32,125 bases of DNA from Muribaculaceae bacterium (GTDB lineage: Bacteria > Bacteroidota > Bacteroidia > Bacteroidales > Muribaculaceae): positions 1 to 32,125 of the forward strand of contig JAFTFA010000072.1 of assembly GCA_017449785.1 (NCBI GenBank). The letters run 5' to 3'. Positions 15,024-23,079 of this stretch are shown here, one piece after another. The notes beneath the pieces were generated by a model. The model saw nothing but the letters and a program-made list of their open reading frames with translations. It had not been told where the DNA came from and did not search any database. A program made the translations under genes and the position numbers. Every line of letters starts with the position of its first letter. Within the stretch, counting starts at the first letter, position 1.

Positions 15024-16402
15024 GTAATGAGATAACCGACATCGCTGAGAAATTGCAGAAGTATGACGAGGCCTTTGACTTCTATATGGATCGAGGTCAG
15101 TTGCCCGACAGCATCCCTCAGGGCGATTTGCTGGGAGGTGTCATTCGTCAGACGGTTCAAGACAACCCTCAACTGGAGAGCCAGGACCCGTTGTGGATTG
15201 AGGTCCTGAAAGAGGAGCTAATGAGGTTCATCGAAGCCATGCTGAAGTTGTTCCAACCCATAGAGGAAAACTATCGGCGAGAGAAGGCTCTTATCACTGC
15301 TTTTGCAGCTGGCGAGACAAACTGGAAACGAAAGCTTTGGGGACAGGTCTATCGTACCATCAAGTTTGAGTACAAACCCCATGAGGTCAACATTGACGGC
15401 TATGTTGAGCAGATGAAGAACGAGAACCTGGACGATGTTTTCGCCTCAATGATCAAGGATTGGGATAAAGCATGTGACCAAAGGGTGGAACGCTTGAAGG
15501 TGTTGACTATCCGAAGAAATGAGAAAACGTGGGAACATCATGTAAAAGAATGGGGGTTTGCCGATTACGAACAGCGCAAGAAGATTGAGAGGCTGGTATA
15601 TTCCTATCCTGCACTCGCTGAGATTGTCCGCATCATGGGCAGGGAAGAGCCTAAGCGTGATGACGAGATGGATGATACGATTAAGCGTTATCTACCCCTG
15701 TTGCCCTCTCCACCAAAGCCGGCTGTGGAGATTGACGAGGTATCCAACGGCAATGACCTGAAACATGTGCTTCCCGTTGAAATGGCCATAATGGCGGATC
15801 CACAGACTGAGGACTTCTTCTACCTCAAGTATGCCACCAAGAAGCTCCAGTTGTTTGCTAACAAACCAAAGATGGAAAGCCAGATGAAGGTGGAGCAGAC
15901 AAAGAAAAAGAAACCACGATTGGAGAAGGGACCAATCATTGTCAGCCTTGATACAAGTGGCTCGATGGATGGAAACCCCATCAAGCTTGCAAAAAGCCTG
16001 CTCATGCAGTTGCTCCGAATGGCTAAGAAGCAGAAACGCAAATGTTATCTGATTACCTTCTCGGTGAGAGCCAAGACCCTTGATCTTTCTCGTCCAGGCA
16101 GTTGGAGGAAGGTCAGCAGTTTTCTCGACAGCACCTTCACTGGTGGTACCGATGGAGAACAGATGCTCAATGCCGCATTGAAGATGTTGCAGACATCAAA
16201 CTTCAGCATGGCTGACGTGTTGATCATTAGCGATTTCTACTTTTCGAACCCGAGTAAGGTCACGAGAGACAAGATGACAAAGGAACAGAATAAGGGCACC
16301 AAGTTCTATGGACTGAATATCGACGGCAGTAAAAACAATTATAATGACATATTAGATAGAATATGGAAAGTACAAATAAGAAGCAGCCGCAGTTTTGGAT
16401 AA
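15020..16402 (+). CDS. viaA: VWA-domain protein, ViaA type (partner of RavA)
   Basis: ViaA is the VWA partner of RavA. The 460-aa protein has a long helical N-terminal part (1-290) and a C-terminal VWA domain beginning PIIVSLDTSGSMDG, where D311-T-S-G-S315 is the metal-ion-dependent adhesion site. FTGGTDGEQM gives the MIDAS threonine, and VLIISDFYFS is the conserved strand with Asp, as in ViaA. The end reads ILDRIWKVQI. It overlaps RavA by 4 bp, and the metallopeptidase frame starts 40 bp before its stop. In this operon it may connect the AAA+ ATPase to a target, perhaps the FtsZ-like filament. Target unknown. Confidence 0.9.
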   Translation: MSNEITDIAEKLQKYDEAFDFYMDRGQLPDSIPQGDLLGGVIRQTVQDNPQLESQDPLWIEVLKEELMRFIEAMLKLFQPIEENYRREKALITAFAAGETNWKRKLWGQVYRTIKFEYKPHEVNIDGYVEQMKNENLDDVFASMIKDWDKACDQRVERLKVLTIRRNEKTWEHHVKEWGFADYEQRKKIERLVYSYPALAEIVRIMGREEPKRDDEMDDTIKRYLPLLPSPPKPAVEIDEVSNGNDLKHVLPVEMAIMADPQTEDFFYLKYATKKLQLFANKPKMESQMKVEQTKKKKPRLEKGPIIVSLDTSGSMDGNPIKLAKSLLMQLLRMAKKQKRKCYLITFSVRAKTLDLSRPGSWRKVSSFLDSTFTGGTDGEQMLNAALKMLQTSNFSMADVLIISDFYFSNPSKVTRDKMTKEQNKGTKFYGLNIDGSKNNYNDILDRIWKVQIRSSRSFG

Positions 16403-16988
16403 ATCCCAATACCAGACTGCGTTTCCCACAATTCTGCCTTGAATGGCAATCATGTGACAAGAGCGATTTATTTGCTTTCTGCAAAATGGAGCATCCAAGG
16501 CGCAAGACCTATATGGCTGGCCATGCGTTCACCTCGTCTACAGTGAGGATTATTCACGGCTGTTCGTCTTGTACCATGAGGACCAGCAATTCGAGAACTT
16601 GCGTCTCCAGAAATGGCTGAGGGAGAATATTCGGGACACAATCACTGCAAGAGCAACTATTGCTTTGCCCAAAAGGCTGCATGAACTCGAAGACAAACAC
16701 CAGTTGTATGCCCAAAGCGTCATAGTCAAGAAATTGAGGAAAGGCATCTTGGGACAATGCACATATGATAACCAAATCCGCCTGTCACCACTGATCGTGA
16801 TTTTCCCACCGGCTTTGATAGACGAGACGATATTACACGAGATGGCACACATCAAACATCATCACCATCGTAAATCCTTCTGGAACTACCTGTCCACCCT
16901 GTTAGGCAGCGATGCTAAGGAAAAGAAACTGCTCTACGACATGGCCATCTCCAAATACTGGGAACTCTACACCTTCGTGATGAAATAA
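16363..16988 (+). pseudogene. YgjP-like (DUF45/M48-like) zinc metallopeptidase, apparently frameshifted
   Basis: Two frames join into one protein of about 208 aa. The first frame starts MESTNKKQPQFWINPNTRLR at 16363 and ends its fit with KTYMAGHAF at 16530. The other frame continues HLVYSEDYSRLFVLYHEDQQ and holds the catalytic domain: LGQCTYDNQIRLSP, then PALIDETILHEMAHIKHHHH with HEMAH at 16836-16850, and the SFWNYLSTLL region typical of YgjP-like peptidases. One missing base at about 16530 (ttcacctc for ttccacctc) explains the break; no slippery heptamer is present. Either the gene is broken, or the assembly lost one C. A shorter protein from a TTG near 16569 is possible but would lack the N-terminal strand region. 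Zn is expected to be bound by the two His residues of HExxH and a third ligand. Confidence 0.7.
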
Positions 16989-17114
16989 CGAGATTAAAGC
17001 ATTAATATCTCTCCGAATAGAGGGTAGAAAAGTTGTGTTAATTTGAGAAATATTGAAAACTGTTTAATTGGTTTTAATGAAGTAGAGATGTTTGGGGTGT
17101 TTGTTGTGGTCTTG

Positions 17115-17217
17115 GTGGGGAAAGATGGGAAATAGGGAGGAAATTTGTGGGGAAAAGAAAAATTTTTGCAAGAATCTTTGCAGATGTGGGGAAAATGTGG
17201 GGAAAACTGGGAAATAG
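17115..17217 (+). repeat. G-rich region with a 21-bp direct repeat next to tRNA-Leu
   Basis: The interval 16989-17274 has no gene. Within it, GTGGGGAAA occurs at 17115, 17147, 17186 and 17197. The first and last copies are part of a 21-bp direct repeat (17115-17135 and 17197-17217, 19 of 21 identical) that ends TGGGAAATAG. It lies on the 3' side of the tRNA gene, where integrase arm sites or recombination remnants would be expected; no att duplication of the tRNA end is visible in the window. Confidence 0.5.
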
Positions 17218-17219
17218 AA

Positions 17220-17256
17220 AATCGCTAAAGTCTTTAATTTCAAGGCTTTAGCGATT
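17220..17256. terminator. Bidirectional hairpin terminator between operon and tRNA-Leu
   Basis: AATCGCTAAAG (17220-17230) pairs with CTTTAGCGATT (17246-17256), and four inner pairs extend the stem to about 15 bp with loop TAATTTC. T-rich sequence follows on both strands (ATTATTTT on plus, TTTCTATTT on minus). It can end the tRNA transcript on the minus strand and any readthrough on the plus strand. Confidence 0.7.
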
Positions 17257-17274
17257 ATTTTCGAGTCAAACTCG

Positions 17275-17358
17275 TACCCAGAGCCGGGGTCGAACCGGCA
17301 CGGGTGTTACCCCATTGGTGTTTGAGACCAACGCGTCTACCGATTCCGCCATCTGGGC
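17275..17358 (-). tRNA. tRNA-Leu (anticodon CAA)
   Basis: Read on the minus strand, the acceptor stem GCCCAGA pairs with TCTGGGT (one G-U), discriminator A. The D arm is GGCGGAATCGGTAGACGC. The anticodon arm TTGGT-CTCAAAC-ACCAA shows anticodon CAA, which reads UUG. There is a long variable arm (about TGGGGTAACACCC), as expected for class II tRNA-Leu, and the T arm is GCCGG-TTCGACC-CCGGC. CCA is not encoded. The gene marks the border between the defence island and the GC-rich core region. Confidence 0.95.
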
Positions 17359-17371
17359 GTATAAGCGGGTG

Positions 17372-17405
17372 CAAAGGTAAGTCATTTTTTTGAATTTGAG
17401 GCAAA
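17372..17405 (-). promoter_or_regulatory. tRNA-Leu promoter
   Basis: On the minus strand, -7 TACCTTTG (17379-17372) lies 13 bp before the tRNA 5' end, with a TTTG at 17405-17402 as likely -33 (spacing 22, slightly long). Confidence 0.6.
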
Positions 17406-17475
17406 AAAATGGGCATTTTTTGCATTGGTAATGTTTTTTTAGTGGATGCATGGGGGATTGGGAGGCGGTTTTTTG

Positions 17476-17483
17476 TACTTTTG
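17476..17483 (+). promoter_or_regulatory. Promoter -7 element of tcdA
   Basis: TACTTTTG matches TAnnTTTG. It rules out starts before it: the gene must begin at ATG 17500 or 17509. No ideal -33 TTTG is seen. Confidence 0.6.
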
Positions 17484-17499
17484 CGGCAAAAAATTGACA

Positions 17500-18243
17500 A
17501 TGACAGCAATGGACAATAACCAGACCAAGAAGGAGAATCCGTTTGCCCGTACCGAACTGCTGCTGGGTGCGGCGGCGATGGAGCGGCTGGCGCAGAGCCG
17601 CGTAGCGGTGTTCGGCATCGGTGGCGTGGGTGGCTATGTGGTCGAGGCGCTGGCTCGCAGCGGCGTGGGTGCGCTTGACCTGATTGACGACGACACGGTG
17701 AGCGTGACGAACATCAACCGCCAGATTTTTGCCCTGCACAGCACCATCGGGCGAGCCAAGGTGGACGTGGCTGCCGAGCGGGTGCGCGACATCAATCCTG
17801 ACTGCCGGGTGACGGTGCACCGCATGTTCTATCTGCCCGAGAATGCCGACCAGATCGACCTGTCATGCTTTGACTATGTGGTAGATAGCCTGGACACTAT
17901 CACGGCCAAGATGGAGATCGCACGGCGGTGCCTGAGGTTGGGCGTGACACACATCTGCTCGATGGGTGCGGCCTACAAGATGGATCCGATGGCCTTCAAG
18001 GTGGCCGACTTTGACTCGACGCGCATCGACCCGCTGGCGAGGATGCTGCGTAAGCTGCTGCATCGTGAGGGCATCCACCACTTCAAGTGTGTCTATAGCG
18101 AGGAGGAGCCGCGTTTCAACCCCGATGTGCCGGTCTATGTGGACGGGAAGAAGCAGCCGGGCAGCAATGCGTTTGTCCCGGCGGCTGCGGGATTGCTCAT
18201 CGCCCGCGAGGTGATCGTGGACCTGACGTCGGGTCTGGATTGA
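17500..18243 (+). CDS. tcdA: tRNA threonylcarbamoyladenosine dehydratase (TcdA/CsdL family)
   Basis: TcdA uses ATP to dehydrate t6A37 of tRNA to cyclic ct6A. It belongs to the ThiF/MoeB/E1-like fold. The 247-aa protein starts MTAMDNNQTKKE at 17500 (alternative ATG at 17509). Visible are the Rossmann nucleotide loop VFGIGGVGGYVVEALARSG, the DDDTVSVTNINRQ segment with the Arg typical of E1-like adenylation enzymes, YVVDSLDTITAK, CSMGAAYKMDP, and the TcdA-like C-terminal region RIDPLARMLRKLLHREGI with VYSEEEPR. No C-terminal CxxC zinc knuckle is present, as in TcdA and unlike MoeB. Length matches the family. It is a single-gene unit ended by a strong hairpin. Confidence 0.92.
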   Translation: MTAMDNNQTKKENPFARTELLLGAAAMERLAQSRVAVFGIGGVGGYVVEALARSGVGALDLIDDDTVSVTNINRQIFALHSTIGRAKVDVAAERVRDINPDCRVTVHRMFYLPENADQIDLSCFDYVVDSLDTITAKMEIARRCLRLGVTHICSMGAAYKMDPMAFKVADFDSTRIDPLARMLRKLLHREGIHHFKCVYSEEEPRFNPDVPVYVDGKKQPGSNAFVPAAAGLLIAREVIVDLTSGLD

Positions 18244-18266
18244 ACATGACTGATTGCCCCAATAAA

Positions 18267-18307
18267 ACAGGCGAGCCAGCGGCATCGATTGCTGCTGGCT
18301 CGCCTGT
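18267..18307. terminator. Strong hairpin terminator shared by tcdA and mltD
   Basis: The 14-bp perfect stem ACAGGCGAGCCAGC (18267-18280) and GCTGGCTCGCCTGT (18294-18307) has a 13-nt loop. On the minus strand it is followed by TTTTATT, so it is a proper intrinsic terminator for mltD; on the plus strand it lies just after tcdA but lacks a T tract. Confidence 0.8.
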
Positions 18308-18351
18308 GGTCAATGGAGCGCGAATCCTCGCTCACGGCCACTATCGTGGAA

Positions 18352-20358
18352 TTATCTCTTCCTCTTCTTGGATCCTTTCTTGCCTGACTTTGATGAGCCG
18401 GAATTGCTGCTCTTGCTATCCTTGGAGGATGACTTGTCGCGCTTGGCCGAGGAGCGCTTGCTGCCGCCGGATTTCTTGTCATTGGCAGCTGCCTTGGCGG
18501 CTTCGGCCTTGGTGGGAATCTTGATCTTCTCACCAGCCTTGATCTTGTTGCCGTCCTCGATGCCGTTGGCACGCTCGATGTCCTTGACCGACACGCCTGT
18601 CTTCTCGGCAATCTTGGTCAGGGATTCACCTTTCTGGACAGTCACCTCGGTGGGCTGCTGAGGCTTGGAGGCCTTCTTGCTCGACCTGCTGGACTTGCTG
18701 CGCGAACGGCGAGCCGAATCATCGCCGCTGGACTTGCGGTCACGCTTGTCCTTGTTGTACTTGTTGTTGCGGTCGTGCCAGTCGCGGTTGTTGCTGCGCG
18801 ATGCCCGCTGGCGTGCCGTCTGGTCCTCGTTCTTGACGTTGGCCTTCTGGGTGGCCTTCTCGGGGGCAGGAGTGGAGGTATATGAGCCCTTGTAGGGTGC
18901 CTTGGTTGCGGCCTGGCGCTCGATGTTCTTGACCTCGTCGAACTGCTCCTGCTCGCTCATGGCCATATCCTCGGCCGACATGGCTTCACTGCTGCCGCCA
19001 TCGGTGCTGACGGTCGGGGTGATGTCCTCATTGTCGGCACTGGCATTGCTGTGGCTGGGGGCCTTGACCTTGAGGTTATCGCCGCGGCGCACACGCTCAC
19101 TGCTCATGCCGTTGAGGGCCATGAGTTCGTCGGTGGTCATGCCATACTTGGCAGCGATGGTCGAGACGGTCTCGCCACGGCTCACCTTGTGGTTGATGGT
19201 GCGCACGTCGCCGTTGGCCGTGCGGCCGGTGAGGTACTCCTCGGTGGTCGGCGTATCACCGCCGGGCTCAACGATGGGCCGATGGGCATACAGGTCCTCG
19301 CGGTAATTGTCGATCGAGTCCTCGCTCATGATGAAACTATAGACCTGTTGCGAGGGCAGCACGAGCATGTAGGGGCGGTTGTCACCCGGGATGACGTCGG
19401 CACGGAATTGCGGATTCAAGGTGCGGATCTCCTCGATGGGGATGTTCAGCACCTGGGCAATCTGTGCAAAGTGGATGCGGCGGTTCACGCTGACGGTGTC
19501 GGTAATCAACGGTTTGCGGGCCAACGTCGGACTGATGTTGTGCTGCTTGTAGTAGGTCATCGCATAGTTGGCGGCGATAAAGGCGGGCACATAGCCGCGG
19601 GTCTCGCGCGGCAGGTATTCATAGATGTCCCAGAAGTCTCCCGTGTCACCATTGCGGTGCAGGGCCTTGTTGACGTTGCCCGGGCCGCAGTTATAGGCAG
19701 CGATGGCCAGCGACCAGTCGTTATAGATCTGGTACAGGTTCTTGAGGTACTTGGCAGCCATGGCACTGGAGCGATAGGGGTCACGACGCTCATCGACCAG
19801 CGAGTTCACCTCCAGGCCCAGTCCCTTGCCGGTGCCGATCATGAACTGCCACAATCCCGCGGCACCCACGCGCGATGTCGCTGTGGGGTCAAGGGCGCTC
19901 TCGACGATGGGCAGATACTTGAGTTCCAGCGGCAGTCCCTCGGCTTCGAGCGCCTGTTCAAAGATGGGCATGTAATACAGGCTCATGCCGAGCATCTCCT
20001 CGACCAGCGTGCGGCTGCGATAGACATATCGCTCGATGTGCTTGCGCACCACCTGGTTGTAAGGCATCTCGATGACCGACGGGATGGCGGCCAGACGACG
20101 GATGTAGGTCTCCTCCCCCACCTCACCGGGGTTCTTATTCTCGACCTCGGCATCCAGCACGGTATAGTTCTGGAGATACCAGTTGGTCATCATCTTGTGC
20201 ACATCGGTGTCAAAACTCTCGGGGAAGACGATGTCATCATCGGTGATAGAGTTCTTCAACGAGAGGATATTCTTCTTCTCACGCGGCGCAGCCACCACCG
20301 TCAACGTGGCAGCCAGTGCAGCCGAGAGAAGCAATGTCAAGAGTCGATGTTTTCTCAT
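18352..20358 (-). CDS. mltD: Membrane-bound lytic murein transglycosylase D (MltD-like) with LysM domains
   Basis: It cleaves peptidoglycan glycan strands non-hydrolytically. I chose ATG 20358, giving a signal peptide MRKHRLLTLLLSAALAATL ending near AA-P; the longer frame upstream would add residues before it. The SLT/MltD domain spans about 120-275, with catalytic E153 in IVESALDPTA, and the hallmarks GLWQFMIGTGKGLGL, AAYNCGPGNV and PRETRGYVPAF. LysM domains occur at about 390-433 and 571-616; 290-340 may be a degenerate third one. The linker (515-565) and the C-terminal tail (625-668) are very rich in Lys, Ser and Arg, an unusual extension. It follows the DUF5683 gene by 52 bp in the parA-parB-DUF5683-mltD arrangement, common in this order. 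668 aa. Confidence 0.92.
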   Translation of the reverse strand: MRKHRLLTLLLSAALAATLTVVAAPREKKNILSLKNSITDDDIVFPESFDTDVHKMMTNWYLQNYTVLDAEVENKNPGEVGEETYIRRLAAIPSVIEMPYNQVVRKHIERYVYRSRTLVEEMLGMSLYYMPIFEQALEAEGLPLELKYLPIVESALDPTATSRVGAAGLWQFMIGTGKGLGLEVNSLVDERRDPYRSSAMAAKYLKNLYQIYNDWSLAIAAYNCGPGNVNKALHRNGDTGDFWDIYEYLPRETRGYVPAFIAANYAMTYYKQHNISPTLARKPLITDTVSVNRRIHFAQIAQVLNIPIEEIRTLNPQFRADVIPGDNRPYMLVLPSQQVYSFIMSEDSIDNYREDLYAHRPIVEPGGDTPTTEEYLTGRTANGDVRTINHKVSRGETVSTIAAKYGMTTDELMALNGMSSERVRRGDNLKVKAPSHSNASADNEDITPTVSTDGGSSEAMSAEDMAMSEQEQFDEVKNIERQAATKAPYKGSYTSTPAPEKATQKANVKNEDQTARQRASRSNNRDWHDRNNKYNKDKRDRKSSGDDSARRSRSKSSRSSKKASKPQQPTEVTVQKGESLTKIAEKTGVSVKDIERANGIEDGNKIKAGEKIKIPTKAEAAKAAANDKKSGGSKRSSAKRDKSSSKDSKSSNSGSSKSGKKGSKKRKR

Positions 20359-20410
20359 ATCCTTTATTATTGTATATATCTTGTTGTTGATTGTTAAGTT
20401 CTGGTTCCAT

Positions 20411-21265
20411 TTAGAAATTGATGGCACACTGCAAGCCCAATGAGGGCAAACGCCCGCCGCCGATGGCCGTGTTGTCGATCGATGCCGGCGAGACGTCGAG
20501 CGTCAAGTCGGGCGAGATGTCGAAGTGGGCCAGCGATGCGTCCACATAGGCATCCACGATGTTGATCAGATACACGCCCACCATCGCGATGATGCAGATC
20601 TCGCGATAACGGCGATAATAGTCTCGCTTGTTCTTCATCACCTTCTGCAGCCAGGCGGTGTCCAGGTCGCTCTCGCTGACCGTCGGCGGGAAGAAGTCCA
20701 TGTAGCTGCGCGTGTCGGGGTCATCGTCCATCACGTCGCGGTAGCCTCTGGAATAGTCCTTGTACATGCGGTTATTCCAGGCTGTGCCGTAGCTTAGTCC
20801 CACAAAGGCTCCCACCACAATAGGCAATTTCCAGTAGCGGCGGTTATAGATCTGGCCCAGGCCAGGGCACAAGGCCGACAGCCACAGCGCCCGCTGCGGG
20901 TCGGGGTTGAACACGCGCACCTTGCCCAGCGTGGGCGATGCGGTGGTGTCCATGAGCACCTCCACCCCCTCGAGGCCGCTGATGGAGTCGATGGAAGCAA
21001 ATGTGATGGTGTCACCGGCGGCATTGACTACCCTGACGGGCCGGGAGGCGCCGTCGCGCACCGTGTCATCGACAACAACGGCGTGCCGCTCATGGTGAAG
21101 TTTACGGTCTGGCGATGACGTGACGGCGACACTATCGCCCGTTGCAGTTGCGGTTACAGCCTCCTGGGCCACAGCGGCAGTGCCGCCATCCCACAACAGG
21201 AACAGCAGCAATGCGGCCACCAGCCGGCTACACCACGCGCGATATGTCTTGTTACTTGTCACCAT
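20411..21265 (-). CDS. DUF5683 domain membrane protein
   Basis: A 284-aa protein with an N-terminal hydrophobic export segment (about 14-34, LVAALLLFLLWDGG then AVAQ). The DUF5683 core from about 115 carries NPDPQRALWLSALCPGLGQIYN, then a membrane helix IVVGAFVGLSYGTAW, WNNRMYKDYSRGYRD and a second membrane segment near IAMVGVYLINIVDAYVDA. The family is restricted mostly to Bacteroidetes and its function is unknown. It lies between parB (23 bp upstream) and mltD (52 bp downstream), which is a conserved order, so a role in envelope biogenesis tied to cell division or growth is plausible. That is inference. Confidence 0.88.
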   Translation of the reverse strand: MVTSNKTYRAWCSRLVAALLLFLLWDGGTAAVAQEAVTATATGDSVAVTSSPDRKLHHERHAVVVDDTVRDGASRPVRVVNAAGDTITFASIDSISGLEGVEVLMDTTASPTLGKVRVFNPDPQRALWLSALCPGLGQIYNRRYWKLPIVVGAFVGLSYGTAWNNRMYKDYSRGYRDVMDDDPDTRSYMDFFPPTVSESDLDTAWLQKVMKNKRDYYRRYREICIIAMVGVYLINIVDAYVDASLAHFDISPDLTLDVSPASIDNTAIGGGRLPSLGLQCAINF

Positions 21266-21288
21266 CGGGGTCTACAGGTCACGGGTTG

Positions 21289-22170
21289 TCACGCATTTTT
21301 CAGTTTGTCAAAAATGCTGATAATTTTCTCCAGCTCGCCCTCGGTGGTGAAGGGGAAGGTGATTTTACCCTTTCCCGAGCGGTCACACGAGAATTTCACC
21401 GGCACACCGAAGGCCGATGACAGGTGACGCTGCAATATCGTGTAGTCGCCCGCGTTGAACGGCTTGCCCTCGCCAGCCTGCTCGCTGCGCTCGCTCTCAG
21501 CAGCCTGCTGCATCTGCTTGGCACGCTGCTCCACCTGGCGCACCGACAGTCCCTTCTTGATGGTCTCGTTATAGAGCTTCAACTGCAGCTTGGGGTCATC
21601 CAGCGACAGCAGGGCACGGGCATGGCCCATGTCCAGCGTGTGGTCGTGCAGGCCCAGCTGCACCTCGGCGGGCAACTTCAACAGGCGCAGGAAGTTGGCT
21701 ATCGTGGCGCGCTTCTTGCCGATGCGCTCGCTCAGGCGCTCTTGCGTAAGGTTGTATTGATCAATCAGCTTGCGGAAGGTGAGCGCAATCTCGATCGCGT
21801 TCAGGTCCTCGCGCTGGATATTTTCGATCAGGGCCATCTCGGTCACCTCGCTGTCATTGGCGGTGCGGATGTAGGCCGGGACAGTCTCCAATCCAGCCAG
21901 CTGTGCGGCACGGTAGCGGCGCTCACCCGAGATGATCTGGTAGGCATTCTCGCCCACGCTGCGCAGCGTCAACGGCTGGATGATGCCCAGCTCGCGGATG
22001 CTCGTGGCCAGTTCCTCCAGGGCCGTCTCGTCAAAATTCTGACGCGGCTGGTCGGGGTTAGGGGTGATCTGGCTGATGGGGATCTCATTGATGGCCGACG
22101 AACCTCCCGTCTGGATGTCATCCATCGAGATGAGAGAGTCGAGGCCCTTGCCTAATGCGCTTCGTTTCAT
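21289..22170 (-). CDS. parB: Chromosome-partitioning protein ParB (Spo0J-type CTPase)
   Basis: ParB binds parS, spreads as a CTP-dependent clamp and works with ParA in chromosome segregation. The 293-aa protein starts MKRSALGKGLDSLIS. The N-terminal ParB/Srx fold shows ITPNPDQPRQNFD and the CTP-binding motif GERRYRAAQ (82-90), then LIENIQREDLNAIE. The helix-turn-helix region follows, with LTQERLSERIGKKRATIANFLRLLKLP. The C-terminal part provides dimerisation (YTILQRHLSSAFGVPV and EGELEKIISIFDKLKNA). Length and order are normal. It is 57 bp downstream of parA in the same transcript. Confidence 0.96.
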   Translation of the reverse strand: MKRSALGKGLDSLISMDDIQTGGSSAINEIPISQITPNPDQPRQNFDETALEELATSIRELGIIQPLTLRSVGENAYQIISGERRYRAAQLAGLETVPAYIRTANDSEVTEMALIENIQREDLNAIEIALTFRKLIDQYNLTQERLSERIGKKRATIANFLRLLKLPAEVQLGLHDHTLDMGHARALLSLDDPKLQLKLYNETIKKGLSVRQVEQRAKQMQQAAESERSEQAGEGKPFNAGDYTILQRHLSSAFGVPVKFSCDRSGKGKITFPFTTEGELEKIISIFDKLKNA

Positions 22171-22227
22171 ATTCTTCTTCAGTCGTTATTTTCTATATAG
22201 ATTTTTATCACTATGATGTACTCTTGT

Positions 22228-22992
22228 TCACTTGTTGCGGGCGATGATCTCCTGAGCAAGCTGGATGTGGCTCGTCGCCCCGCGGCACGAGGGGTCATAC
22301 TGCGTCACCGGCACGCCGTGGCTGGGAGCCTCGCTGATGCGGATGTTGCGCGGTATCACGGTGGTGAACACCATGTCACCGAAGTGCCCCTTCAGTTCCT
22401 CAAAAATCTCGTTGGCCAAGCGGAGCCTGGCATCATACATCGTGAGCAGGAAGCCCTCGATGCGCAGGCCCGAGTTGAGCTTGCCCTTGATGATGCGGAT
22501 GGTGTTGAGCAGCTTGCTGATGCCCTCCAGGGCAAAATACTCGGCCTGCACCGGGATGATGACACTGTCGGCCGCGGTGAGCGCGTTGACCGTGATCAGT
22601 CCCAGCGACGGGCTGCAGTCGATGACGATGTAGTCATAGTCGTCCTTGACGGCCTCGAGAGCGGTTCGCAGCACGCGTTCGCGGCCTGGTTTCTCCACCA
22701 GTTCCAGTTCGGCGCCCACCAGGTCGATGCGCGACCCCAGTAGCTTGAGGTTCTTGACACAGGTATCGACCGTGGCACTGCCGATGGGGTAATCGTCTAC
22801 CAGGCATTCATAGATGGTCGAGGACATCCCCTTGGGCTCAATGCCCAGGCCCGACGTGGCGTTGGCCTGCGGGTCGGCATCAATCAACAGCACGCGCTGG
22901 CCGCTCTCGGCCAGGGCAGCCGAGAGGTTGATGGATGTAGTCGTCTTGCCGACGCCGCCCTTCTGGTTGGCTATTGCTATTATCTTTCCCAT
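22228..22992 (-). CDS. parA: Chromosome-partitioning ATPase ParA (Soj-type)
   Basis: ParA is a DNA-binding ATPase that drives segregation of ParB-parS complexes. The 254-aa protein has the deviant Walker A motif KGGVGKT (11-17), the DADPQANATSG switch region, DYIVIDCSPSLGLITVNAL as Walker B, and QAEYFALEGISKLL. It lacks an N-terminal HTH domain, so it is the chromosomal (Soj) type. It is the first gene of the parA-parB-DUF5683-mltD run. The upstream 650-bp region carries a likely promoter and two partial parS-like sites. Confidence 0.96.
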   Translation of the reverse strand: MGKIIAIANQKGGVGKTTTSINLSAALAESGQRVLLIDADPQANATSGLGIEPKGMSSTIYECLVDDYPIGSATVDTCVKNLKLLGSRIDLVGAELELVEKPGRERVLRTALEAVKDDYDYIVIDCSPSLGLITVNALTAADSVIIPVQAEYFALEGISKLLNTIRIIKGKLNSGLRIEGFLLTMYDARLRLANEIFEELKGHFGDMVFTTVIPRNIRISEAPSHGVPVTQYDPSCRGATSHIQLAQEIIARNK

Positions 22993-23079
22993 TAGTGTGA
23001 TGATGCAATTTGGTTCATTGACACTGGCTGTGCCTCAGCATTTCAGTTGGTAAGTATCCATCGCTACAGGCCTGCACAA

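Noticed and set aside
16525-16535. Programmed -1 frameshift in the metallopeptidase gene
   Set aside because: There is no slippery X-XXY-YYZ heptamer at the junction; a single lost C is the simpler explanation.
17115-17217. CRISPR-like array in the G-rich repeat region
   Set aside because: Repeats are short, unevenly spaced, with no unique spacers of constant length and no cas genes in the window.
18368-20397. Long plus-strand ORFs opposite mltD (for example 19051-20397)
   Set aside because: They are shadows of the GC-rich mltD gene on the other strand, with low-complexity V/G/H/D-rich protein and no known domains.
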